Assembly: GCA_016205965.1 (NCBI GenBank)
Contig: JACQSM010000035.1
Location: forward strand, 1 to 21,157
Direction: 5' to 3'
Source: Candidatus Uhrbacteria bacterium
GTDB lineage: Bacteria > Patescibacteriota > Patescibacteriia > SG8-24
DNA: 21,157 bases
A model generated the notes under the pieces. The model searched no databases. It was not told the origin of the DNA and saw nothing but the letters and a program-made list of their open reading frames with translations. Numbering within the stretch: position 1 is the stretch's first letter; each line of letters begins with the position of its first letter. Of the stretch, positions 13,269 to 20,248 are shown piece after piece. The position numbers and the translations under genes were made by a program.

Positions 13269-16200
13269 TTACACCTTCTCGACCCCGACCCACACCGCGC
13301 CGTCTTCGAATGCGAGATCGGTTCCCTGGACGTCGCCGCGGCCGGCTTTGACGTCATCGGCGACGGTCGCGGCCATGAGATCGGGCTTGTACCCGGCGAC
13401 CACGCCGTCGAAAAGGGCGCTCTTGCCTTCGTAACGGATCACGACGCGATCGGCGCGCGCCAAGCCGGCGTCCTTGCGCAGGGCGTTGACGTGGCGGACG
13501 AGTTCGCGCAGCGCGCCCTCCTGGCGCAGCTCCGGGGTGATGACGGTGTCGAGTTCGACTTCGGCGTTGCCCCGGCGCTCTTCGACGACGACTTTTTTGA
13601 CGTTGACCTCCTCGGCCAAGACCGCCTGCAGCTCGGCGTCCAAGGCGCGGCCCCGAACGGTCAGTGCGGCCAACACCTGGCGTACCGGTATCCCGGCGGC
13701 GGCGCGCTTTTCCAAGGCCAGGCTGGCCAGCGTCCTTACCGAATCCATATCGGCGACCGCGGCTTCATCTCCGGCCTCGACAATGAGATCCGGCCAGGCA
13801 TCGAGGTGCACGGATTCGAGTTTGCCGCCGAGCTCGCGATACAGCGCATCGGCCAGGAACGGCGTCATCGGAGCCATGAGCTTGGCGAGCGTCATCAGCG
13901 TCCAGCGCAAGGTCGAGGCGGCGGCGCGGCGGTCGGCCGCATCGACGCTCTTGAATCGGTCGCGCGAACGCCGCAGATACCAGGTCGAGATGTCGTTGAC
14001 ATGCTCCATGACCAGGCGCGAGGCCTCGGTCACCCGGTAGGCTTCCAGATGCGCGGTCGCGGCGGCGGCCATGAGCCGCGTCTTGGCCGCGATCCAGCGG
14101 TCGAGCGGGTGGGCGGTCGACGGCTCGTCGCCGGCTTCGGCGGCGAACGGCTTCCAGAACGTCAAGACGTTCCAGAGAATCAGGAACACTTTTTTGACGA
14201 TCTCATCGAGTCCTTTCTCGTCGAAACGCTTGGGATCGCCCGGCGCCGAAACGCTGTAGAAATACAATCGCACCGAGTCGGCGCCGTACTTGCCGATCAT
14301 CTCCCAGACGTCGACGGCGTTGCCTTTAGACTTCGACATCTTCTGGCCCTTGGCGTCCAGCACGTGGCCGAGGCAGATGACGTTTTTGTATGGCGGGACG
14401 TCTTTGCCGAGCAGCGTCGAAACCGCCAGCAGGGTGTAAAACCAGCCGCGGGTCTGATCGATCGCTTCGGTTATGAAATCGGCCGGAAAGCTCTCGCCCT
14501 TGTCGATGCGGTCGGCGTTTTCGAACGGATAATGCCATTGGGCGTAGGGCATGGCGCCGGAGTCGAACCAGACGTCGACTACGTCGGCCGAACGCCGCAT
14601 CTCGCCGCCGCAGGCGCGGCAAGCCAGCACGACCTCGTCGATGTAGGGCCGGTGCGGATCGACATGACCCATCTCGTCGTAGGGCAGATTCTTGAGTTCG
14701 AGCTCGTGGAATTCGCCGACGTTGTTGTATGACGCCTTGAGCGCCTCTTCGTCGGTGGCACCGCTGAAGCCCGTCTCCAGGAGCCAGAGCGGGTCGCCAT
14801 GGCTGACGATCAAAATCTTTTTGCCGCGATGCTGACGTTCGAGTTCCTTCACGAATCCGATCATGCGGCGGCGGACGTCGTAAAACGACTCGCCGCCTTC
14901 GACGGCCTTCGCGAACTGCTCGAGATGATCCTTGAATCCGGCATGATATTCGGCGATGGCGGCGCCGTTCTTGACGCCGAAATCCGTCTCGCGCAAACGG
15001 GCGTCGAACACGACCTCGAGACCGAGCTCCTTGGAGATGATTTCGGCCGTCTCCTTGGTGCGCAGAACATCCGAAGAAAAGATCATCTCGATTCCCTTGC
15101 CCTTGAGCTCCTTGGCCGCGGCGGCGACCTGGTCGCGTCCCTTGGCGGTCAGGCGGTGCTCCTTTTTTTCCGGCCAGGAGCTGACGGTGTCGGAGACGTT
15201 CGTTTCGGCCTCGCCGTGGCGCTGCAGGAAATAACGGTTCTTGGGCCGCGCGTTCCAGTCGAGCTCCTCGAAGCTGCCGATGACCGTCTTTTCGGCGCAC
15301 GAGGCGCAGCGCCAGACCGGCAGCGGCGTGCCCCAGTAGCGCTCGCGCGACAAGGCCCAGTCTTTGACTTCGCGCAGCCACTCGCCGAAACGGCCGTCGC
15401 GGATATGCGCCGGCAGCCAGTTGATCTGGGCGTTGTTCCTCATCAGCCGCTCGCGCAGCTCCGACATCCGGATGTACCACGAGGACTTGGCGTAATAAAG
15501 GATGGGCGTCGAGCAGCGCCAGCAGAACGGATACGAGTGGGTGTAGGTTCCGCTCTTGTACATCAGGCCGCGCTCGGTCAGATCGGCTTCGATGACGGCG
15601 TCGGCCTTCTTGAAAAATTTTCCCTTGCCCGGCACCTCGGCCGTGACCATGCCGGCCGGGTCGACCGTCACCAGCGTCGCCAATTTCTCGCGCTGGCCGA
15701 GCCGGCTGTCGTCCTCGCCGAATGCCGGGGCGATGTGGACGATGCCGGTGCCGTCGGCGGTCGAAACGAAATCGGCGGCGTAGACTTTGTAATTGTTCTT
15801 CAGCTCCTCGGCGCTGGCCGCCGCCAAAGTCTTGTAGAGCGGCGCGTACGACGAGTGCACCAGGTCGGCGCCATTCGTTTCTTCGACGATCTCGTACTCG
15901 CCGTCGAGAACGGACAAACGATCCTTGGCCAAGATCAGCGTCTCCCCGGTCGCTTTCATCTTCGCTTTCACGTAAGCGACATCGGCGCCGACGGCCAAGG
16001 CGACGTTGGCCGGCAGGGTCCACGGCGTCGTCGTCCAGACCAAAAAGTATTCCTTGCGGGACGCATCGAATGCGAACTTCACGTACACCGAGGGATCCTC
16101 GGCATCTTTATACCCCTGAGCCAGCTCGTGCGACGACAACGAAGTCACGCAGCGCGGGCAATGCGGCGTGACGCGGTAGCCTTCGTATAACAGGCCGCTC

Positions 16201-16691
16201 TTGTCGATCTGCTTCAGAACCCACCACAACGACTCGACGTAGTCGTTCTTATAGGTGATGTAGGCGTTCTTGAGATCGACCCAGAAGCCGATGCGCTTGG
16301 TGCTCTTCTCCCAGAGATCGAGATAGGTCCAGACGTTCTCCCGGCATTTTTCGTTGAAAGCGGCGATGCCGTAGGCCTCGATGTCCTGCTTCTTGGTGAA
16401 ACCGAGCTTTTTTTCAACCTCGAGTTCGACCGGCAGGCCGTGCGTATCCCAGCCCGCTTTGCGCTCGATGAAATGACCGCGCATGCTCCGGTAGCGCAGA
16501 ATGACGTCCTTATACGCGCGGGTCAGCTGGTGGTGGATGCCGGGCTTGTTGTTGGCCGTCGGCGGGCCTTCGAAAAACACGAACTTGCCCCGGGGATTAT
16601 CCTTACGGGCCATGAGCTTCTCAAAGATCTTTTTTTCGTCCCAAGCGGCGAGCTGCTCTTCCTCGAGCGTCGGCAAGTGGAATTTGGCCAT
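13269..16691 (-). CDS. ileS: Isoleucyl-tRNA synthetase with an inserted histidine-phosphatase domain
   Basis: A 1140-residue enzyme that charges tRNA-Ile with isoleucine in the cytoplasm. It is the eukaryotic-like (type 2) form. The HIGH region reads GPPTANNKPGIHHQL (42-56), and KMSKS is at 784-788. The CP1 editing domain shows TTTPWTLP (220-227) and GTGIVHIAPAFGEDD (314-328), and a type 2 C-terminal region contains ITPELRQEGALRELVRHVNALRK. One zinc site has CPRC (178-181) with CWRC (390-393). A second has CASC (462-465) with CRAC (691-694). Between the halves of the second site lies an extra domain, about residues 484-672, of the histidine phosphatase superfamily (see separate entry). Bacterial IleRS is normally about 900-1050 residues, so the excess is explained by the insert. 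Start MAKFHLP is chosen because the upstream 17 codons overlap the promoter. First gene of an operon with ruvA, the FemAB-type gene and tRNA-Arg. Confidence 0.95.
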   Translation of the reverse strand: MAKFHLPTLEEEQLAAWDEKKIFEKLMARKDNPRGKFVFFEGPPTANNKPGIHHQLTRAYKDVILRYRSMRGHFIERKAGWDTHGLPVELEVEKKLGFTKKQDIEAYGIAAFNEKCRENVWTYLDLWEKSTKRIGFWVDLKNAYITYKNDYVESLWWVLKQIDKSGLLYEGYRVTPHCPRCVTSLSSHELAQGYKDAEDPSVYVKFAFDASRKEYFLVWTTTPWTLPANVALAVGADVAYVKAKMKATGETLILAKDRLSVLDGEYEIVEETNGADLVHSSYAPLYKTLAAASAEELKNNYKVYAADFVSTADGTGIVHIAPAFGEDDSRLGQREKLATLVTVDPAGMVTAEVPGKGKFFKKADAVIEADLTERGLMYKSGTYTHSYPFCWRCSTPILYYAKSSWYIRMSELRERLMRNNAQINWLPAHIRDGRFGEWLREVKDWALSRERYWGTPLPVWRCASCAEKTVIGSFEELDWNARPKNRYFLQRHGEAETNVSDTVSSWPEKKEHRLTAKGRDQVAAAAKELKGKGIEMIFSSDVLRTKETAEIISKELGLEVVFDARLRETDFGVKNGAAIAEYHAGFKDHLEQFAKAVEGGESFYDVRRRMIGFVKELERQHRGKKILIVSHGDPLWLLETGFSGATDEEALKASYNNVGEFHELELKNLPYDEMGHVDPHRPYIDEVVLACRACGGEMRRSADVVDVWFDSGAMPYAQWHYPFENADRIDKGESFPADFITEAIDQTRGWFYTLLAVSTLLGKDVPPYKNVICLGHVLDAKGQKMSKSKGNAVDVWEMIGKYGADSVRLYFYSVSAPGDPKRFDEKGLDEIVKKVFLILWNVLTFWKPFAAEAGDEPSTAHPLDRWIAAKTRLMAAAATAHLEAYRVTEASRLVMEHVNDISTWYLRRSRDRFKSVDAADRRAAASTLRWTLMTLAKLMAPMTPFLADALYRELGGKLESVHLDAWPDLIVEAGDEAAVADMDSVRTLASLALEKRAAAGIPVRQVLAALTVRGRALDAELQAVLAEEVNVKKVVVEERRGNAEVELDTVITPELRQEGALRELVRHVNALRKDAGLARADRVVIRYEGKSALFDGVVAGYKPDLMAATVADDVKAGRGDVQGTDLAFEDGAVWVGVEKV
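14676..15242 (-). other. Histidine-phosphatase domain inserted in IleRS
   Basis: Residues about 484-672 of IleRS form a full phosphoglycerate-mutase-like (histidine phosphatase) domain. It begins RYFLQRHGEAETN with the RHG signature and the phospho-accepting His492. SSDVLRTKETAEII supplies the phosphate-binding Arg544. RLRETDFG supplies the acidic Glu568, and LIVSHGDPLWLL supplies the second His631. All four core catalytic positions are therefore present. The ordinary IleRS sequence stops at GSFEEL and resumes at DPHRPYIDEVVLACRACGG, so the insertion is clean and in frame. The domain is likely catalytically active; its substrate is unknown. Confidence 0.92.
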
Positions 16692-16699
16692 ATTGAGCC

Positions 16700-16728
16700 A
16701 GTATAATGAGGCGGGCGCGAAATGTAAA
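16700..16728 (-). promoter_or_regulatory. ileS operon promoter, probably leaderless
   Basis: On the minus strand TTTACA (16723-16728), a 17-base spacer and TATACT (16700-16705) each match consensus in five of six positions. The -10 box ends 8 bases before the ileS ATG at 16691, the same spacing as at glmS. The transcript should start within about 3 bases of the ATG. Confidence 0.7.
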
Positions 16729-16765
16729 TGCACAAACATCAAGACGATGCTACCATGGTGCTGTT

Positions 16766-17233
16766 ATGACTACCCGAAAAAAAACCGTGTTTCTGGGAAC
16801 CGATCACGCCGGTTTCGCGCTGAAAGAAGCGATCAAGGCCTTTCTCGAAAAGCTCGGCTACGAGATCCGCGACATGGGCGCGATAGACGACGCGCCGAGC
16901 GATTACCCCGACTTCATCCTGCCGACGGCCATGAGTGTGGCCGCCTCCAAAGGCCGCGCCGTCGGCATCGTCTTCGGCGGCTCCGGCATCGGCGAATGCA
17001 TCGCCGCCAACAAGGTGCATGGCATCCGGGCGGCGCTCGCCTACGACCTCTACACCGCCGAGATGTCGCGCCTGCACAACGACGCCAACGTCCTGTGCTT
17101 GGGCGGCCGCACGGCCACGAAAAACCAGGCGCTGGCGAAAAAAATAGTTAAAACCTGGCTTGAAACCGCGTTTACAAAGGAAGTCAGGCACGTCCGCAGG
17201 CTCGCCAAGATCGCCCGCTACGAAAGCCGTTAA
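16766..17233 (+). CDS. rpiB: Ribose-5-phosphate isomerase B
   Basis: Interconverts ribose-5-phosphate and ribulose-5-phosphate in the non-oxidative pentose phosphate pathway. 155 residues, normal for RpiB. It opens with VFLGTDHAGFALKEAI (8-23). The phosphate/active-site loop is GGSGIGECIAANKVHGIRAAL (71-91), and SRLHNDANVLCLGGR (101-115) holds the conserved His104-Asn105. The proteobacterial catalytic Cys is absent: the loop is of the actinobacterial type (GGSGxGE), where a Glu, here Glu77, serves as the base. Start MTTRKK is preferred because the longer frame overlaps the ileS promoter. It is divergent from ileS with 74 bases between them; only a weak -10 (TACCAT, 16751-16756) is visible. 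rpe follows after 4 bases. Confidence 0.94.
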   Translation: MTTRKKTVFLGTDHAGFALKEAIKAFLEKLGYEIRDMGAIDDAPSDYPDFILPTAMSVAASKGRAVGIVFGGSGIGECIAANKVHGIRAALAYDLYTAEMSRLHNDANVLCLGGRTATKNQALAKKIVKTWLETAFTKEVRHVRRLAKIARYESR

Positions 17234-17237
17234 AAGT

Positions 17238-17873
17238 ATGGACATCCAACCTGGGATCCTCGTACACTCCGAAGACGAATTCCGACAAAAAATCGCCCAC
17301 GTCCGGGAGCTCGGGCTTCCGGTACACATCGACGTCATGGATGGCGTCTTCGTTAACAACACCACCTGGGCCGACCCGGGCTTGATCCATGAACTCGCGC
17401 CCGGCCTCGAGTTCGAAGTCCATCTGATGATCGCCAATCCGGAACACGCCGTGCCGATCTGGATCGCCGCCGGCGCCAAACGCGTCATCTACCACAAAGA
17501 ATCGACCGAGCGCGACCGTCTCATCTTCGAAGCGGTCGCCGACGAAGCCAAACGGCTCGGCATAGCCATTAACCCCGAGACACCAGTCTCGGCGCTGGAA
17601 CCGATCATCGACCAAGTCGCCATGGCGCTCGTCATGAGCGTGACGCCGGGCGCCAGCGGCCAAGCTTTCCAGCCGGCCGCCGTCGAAAAAGTCGCCGAAC
17701 TCAAAAAACGAAAACCGTCGCTCGTCGTCGGAGTCGACGGCGGCGTCCGTCCCGAGAACATCAAGTCGCTCAAAGACGCCGGCGCCGACATGGTCGTGGC
17801 TACCAGCGCCCTGACCGAGACATCAGACCCGTCATTGACGATCCAGGTGCTCAAACAGGCTCTCGGGGAATAG
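17238..17873 (+). CDS. rpe: Ribulose-phosphate 3-epimerase family protein
   Basis: A 211-residue TIM-barrel protein that should interconvert ribulose-5-phosphate and xylulose-5-phosphate. The metal ligands are all present: His30 and Asp32 in VHIDVMDGVFVNN, His62 in VHLMI, and Asp167 in VGVDGGV. Asp32 and Asp167 are the acid/base pair. MSVTPGASGQAF takes the place of the common MSVNPGFGGQ flexible loop. The N-terminus IQPGIL replaces the usual APSIL, and the phosphate loop reads ATSAL instead of the usual GSAIF, so it is a divergent member. The first two ligands and the neighbouring rpiB and transketolase support rpe over other sugar-phosphate epimerases. Start at 17238, 4 bases after the rpiB stop; the upstream part of the open frame duplicates rpiB coding sequence. 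Confidence 0.86.
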   Translation: MDIQPGILVHSEDEFRQKIAHVRELGLPVHIDVMDGVFVNNTTWADPGLIHELAPGLEFEVHLMIANPEHAVPIWIAAGAKRVIYHKESTERDRLIFEAVADEAKRLGIAINPETPVSALEPIIDQVAMALVMSVTPGASGQAFQPAAVEKVAELKKRKPSLVVGVDGGVRPENIKSLKDAGADMVVATSALTETSDPSLTIQVLKQALGE

Positions 17874-17903
17874 ACCGTCCATTAAGAAGGGTCCGGGTTT
17901 GCT

Positions 17904-17923
17904 ACGTCGGTCGCGACCGACGT
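17904..17923. repeat. Perfect 20-bp palindrome upstream of a promoter
   Basis: ACGTCGGTCGCGACCGACGT is fully self-complementary, with each half 10 bases and no spacer. It ends 3 bases before the -35 box at 17927. It may be an operator or activator site. As RNA it could be a hairpin in the tail of the rpe transcript, but the nearest T-run (17941-17946) is too far away for a standard terminator. Confidence 0.75.
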
Positions 17924-17926
17924 GGC

Positions 17927-17955
17927 TTGACAGCCTGGCCTTTTTTGGCTATTAT
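17927..17955 (+). promoter_or_regulatory. Strong promoter with a palindrome over the -10 box
   Basis: TTGACA (17927-17932, consensus), a 17-base spacer and TATTAT (17950-17955) form the best promoter in the window. The -10 box sits inside the inverted repeat TGGCTA-TTAT-TAGCCA (17946-17961), a typical operator position. Transcription should begin near 17962. Confidence 0.75.
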
Positions 17956-17961
17956 TAGCCA

Positions 17962-18030
17962 TCGATCTTTCACCGGCCCCCCCAGGTTCGGGGCTATAAA
18001 TGGGTCTGCGATAAGGCCCGAGGAGTACGC
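17962..18030 (+). promoter_or_regulatory. Structured 5' leader with ribosome binding site
   Basis: The predicted leader of about 69 bases can form GCCCC (17976-17980)/GGGGC (17990-17994) and GGGTC (18002-18006)/GGCCC (18015-18019). It then reaches a clear GAGGAG (18020-18025), 5 bases before the ATG. The second stem ends one base before the ribosome binding site. I do not recognise a known riboswitch class. Confidence 0.45.
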
Positions 18031-19296
18031 ATGCGCAACCGCCTGAAGGACGCTCTTGATCGGCTCTATTACGACATCTTGGGCATTCAAATCCCGCCCG
18101 ACCGGGCGGCCGAGATGTTGATCGAGTGGATGCCGATCATCATTCTGATCGCGATGTTCTTTCTTGGCATGGGCTGCCGGACGCCTGTTCCCGAGCGGCA
18201 AACCGCCGAGACGCCCGACGCCGCCACGATCCCCGATGAAATCATCGACCAACCGGCCTGCCGGCTCGGCGCGACCGTCGATATCGGCACAGGTTATGAT
18301 CCGAGAGTGATCGCCGGCAACGGCGTCTTCCTGATCATCTGGGCCGAACAGCTCGGCAGATCCCGCGCAATGCGCCCGTACACCGCCGACGGCCAACCGG
18401 CAGGCGAGCAAACCGTCATCCCCTTCTCCGACAGTTTCCGGTTCGGATTTCAAGGAATCGAGGGAACGTTCATCGCCGTGACGGCCCAAAACTTCCCCGG
18501 CAACATCCTGATCACCGCCGTCCATCGCATCGACCGCGACGGTCGCGTGCTGTCGTCGCGTTTCGTCAGTGATGCCGAAGTGGCCGCGGGTACTCTGGCC
18601 GGCGAACGCGAGGTCATCGCCTGGGTCGAATCCCGGGGCGAGGATACCAACGACGCCTGGCACACCGAGTACCGCACCGGCGTCATGTGCGACGACGAGA
18701 TCTGCGGACGGCAAACGCTGGCGACCACGGCCGACATATTCCCGTGGGTCCACGGCATGGCCGCGATCGGCGACACCGTCGCCTTCGGCCTGATGCACGA
18801 TCCGCCGGCGACGCCGCGCGACCGCGAGATCGCCCTGATGATCTGGCGCGGCGACGGCGCGATCATGGTTCCGCTGGCCTTCGGCGTCGAGATCCCGCCC
18901 CTGGCCATCCGCCACGTCTTCGCCGACAATGGGGACTTCCTGGTTCACTGGATGGACGGCCGCGACCGCCAGGAACCCAAGCAGTTCCTGACCCGCGTGA
19001 CGCAGGAAGGCGAAGCCGGCGAGCCGGTCGAGGTCGGCTGGCATGAGGCCATGACCGCCGGCAGCCGCCGACTCGGCGCCATCCAAAATGGACCGCAAGG
19101 CGGAACGATGTTCAGCCTGTTCTCGCGCCGCGGCGAACCGCTTCTGGTCGTGCCTTTCTACGACGACTACGACCATCGCAACGGCTATCCACAGATCGCC
19201 GCCATCCAAGAAACCTACGCCATCATCTACGGCACGCGGGACGACCCCGACGGACCGCTGGCAATCCGGATGCAGCTGATCATCTGCTCCTCCTAA
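18031..19296 (+). CDS. Lipoprotein or membrane-anchored protein of unknown function
   Basis: 421 residues. The start is fixed by GAGGAG 5 bases upstream. An amphipathic N-terminal segment (1-28) precedes a hydrophobic stretch and a lipobox-like end, MPIIILIAMFFLGMGC (34-49), so Cys49 is probably lipidated after an unusually long leader; an internal start at Met29 is possible. After a Thr/Pro/Glu-rich linker the mature part consists of repeated short beta-strand units such as NGVFLIIWAEQLGRSRAM, GDTVAFGLMHD and NGDFLVHWMDGRD. These resemble the blades of a beta-propeller. Four Cys occur near the linker and the middle (including MCDDEICG). No catalytic motif is recognised. It sits between rpe and transketolase but has its own strong promoter and terminator, so it is an independent unit. 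Function unknown. Confidence 0.78.
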   Translation: MRNRLKDALDRLYYDILGIQIPPDRAAEMLIEWMPIIILIAMFFLGMGCRTPVPERQTAETPDAATIPDEIIDQPACRLGATVDIGTGYDPRVIAGNGVFLIIWAEQLGRSRAMRPYTADGQPAGEQTVIPFSDSFRFGFQGIEGTFIAVTAQNFPGNILITAVHRIDRDGRVLSSRFVSDAEVAAGTLAGEREVIAWVESRGEDTNDAWHTEYRTGVMCDDEICGRQTLATTADIFPWVHGMAAIGDTVAFGLMHDPPATPRDREIALMIWRGDGAIMVPLAFGVEIPPLAIRHVFADNGDFLVHWMDGRDRQEPKQFLTRVTQEGEAGEPVEVGWHEAMTAGSRRLGAIQNGPQGGTMFSLFSRRGEPLLVVPFYDDYDHRNGYPQIAAIQETYAIIYGTRDDPDGPLAIRMQLIICSS

Positions 19297-19319
19297 CCGC
19301 CCACAATGGCGGTTTTTTT
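19295..19319 (+). terminator. Rho-independent terminator
   Basis: AACCGCC (19295-19301) pairs with GGCGGTT (19308-19314) around a 6-base loop, followed by a run of seven T (19313-19319). The stem starts inside the stop codon of the lipoprotein gene. Confidence 0.88.
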
Positions 19320-19369
19320 CATGGCCAAAACGAGTTATCCACAGTCCTCCCGGTTTCCGCCCAAGCTGC

Positions 19370-19375
19370 TACAAT
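19370..19375 (+). promoter_or_regulatory. -10 box of the transketolase operon
   Basis: TACAAT lies 9 bases before the transketolase ATG at 19385, again close enough to give a leaderless or nearly leaderless transcript. No good -35 hexamer is seen at 16-18 bases. The gap also contains TTATCCACA (19335-19343), which matches the DnaA-box consensus. Confidence 0.4.
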
Positions 19376-19384
19376 AATCGACGT

Positions 19385-20248
19385 ATGCACCTCCATGAGA
19401 AGAAGCTCAAAGAGCTCGAGATCATCGCCAACAAACTGCGTCAGCACGTCATCACTTCGGTCGCCAACGCCAAAAGCGGCCACCAGGGCGGACCGCTCGG
19501 CATGGCCGACATCTTCACCGTCCTCTACTTCCACGAACTCAAGCACGACCCTAAAAAACCCGACTGGCCGGATCGCGACCGGGTCATCCTCTCGAACGGC
19601 CACATCTGCCCGATCCGCTACGCCGCCATGGCCGAGGCCGGCTACTTCCCGGTCAAGGAGCTCATGACCCTGCGCAAACTCGGCAGCCGCCTCCAAGGAC
19701 ACCCCGAACGCGCCAAACTCCCCGGCTCCGAAACGACCTCCGGACCGCTCGGCGCCGGCCTGGCTCAAGCCGTCGGCCTGGCCTATGCCGCCCGCCTGGA
19801 TAAAAAAACCTTCAAAACCTGGGCCCTGACTTCGGACGGCGAACACGAAGCCGGCTTGCACTGGGAAGCCGTGCTCTTCGCCGGAAAATATCGCCTCGAC
19901 AATCTCATCTGCGTCATCGATCGCAACAACATCCAGATCGACGGCAAAACCGAAGACATCATGCCGCTCGAACCTCTCCGGGCCAAGTACGAAGCCTTCA
20001 ACTGGCACGTCATCGAATGCGACGGCAACGACATCACCGACGTCGTCCGCGCTTTCCACGAAGCCAGGAACATTTTTCAAAAGCCGATCTGCATCATCGC
20101 CCACACCATGCCCGGCAAAGGCGTCTCCTACATGGAGGGCAATTACGCCTGGCACAGCCAGCCGTTCAAGCCGGGCGAAGCCGAACAGGCCGTCAAAGAA
20201 CTTCAGGCGATCGCCGCCAAACTCGAAGCTGACCATGCCGCCCTATGA
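19385..20248 (+). CDS. tktN: Transketolase, N-terminal (TPP-binding) subunit
   Basis: 287 residues making up only the first half of transketolase, the domain that binds the thiamine diphosphate pyrophosphate and metal. Seen are SGHQGGPLGMADIF (31-44), SNGHICP (70-76), GPLGAGLAQAVGLA (120-133), the metal motif SDGEHEAGLHWEA (150-162) with the distal Asn in DRNNIQIDG (179-187), and MPGKGVSYMEGNYAWH (242-257). It moves two-carbon units between sugar phosphates together with the C-terminal subunit encoded next, with which it overlaps by 4 bases (ATGA). Split transketolases are usual in archaea and CPR bacteria. With rpiB and rpe it supplies the non-oxidative pentose pathway. Confidence 0.95.
   Translation: MHLHEKKLKELEIIANKLRQHVITSVANAKSGHQGGPLGMADIFTVLYFHELKHDPKKPDWPDRDRVILSNGHICPIRYAAMAEAGYFPVKELMTLRKLGSRLQGHPERAKLPGSETTSGPLGAGLAQAVGLAYAARLDKKTFKTWALTSDGEHEAGLHWEAVLFAGKYRLDNLICVIDRNNIQIDGKTEDIMPLEPLRAKYEAFNWHVIECDGNDITDVVRAFHEARNIFQKPICIIAHTMPGKGVSYMEGNYAWHSQPFKPGEAEQAVKELQAIAAKLEADHAAL

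Noticed and set aside
12066..14732. An 888-codon open frame on the plus strand opposite femAB, ruvA and ileS
   Set aside because: It is a GC-rich antisense shadow. The minus-strand frames have full family signatures, while this translation has no recognisable motif and crosses three genes.
14799..16190. A 463-codon plus-strand frame opposite ileS
   Set aside because: Shadow of the IleRS coding sequence with no recognisable domain.
16692..16742. Extended ileS start 17 codons upstream
   Set aside because: The extension would place the promoter inside the coding region and adds residues unlike the family N-terminus.
19335..19343. Replication origin at the DnaA box
   Set aside because: Only one box, with no AT-rich unwinding stretch and no dnaA/dnaN nearby.
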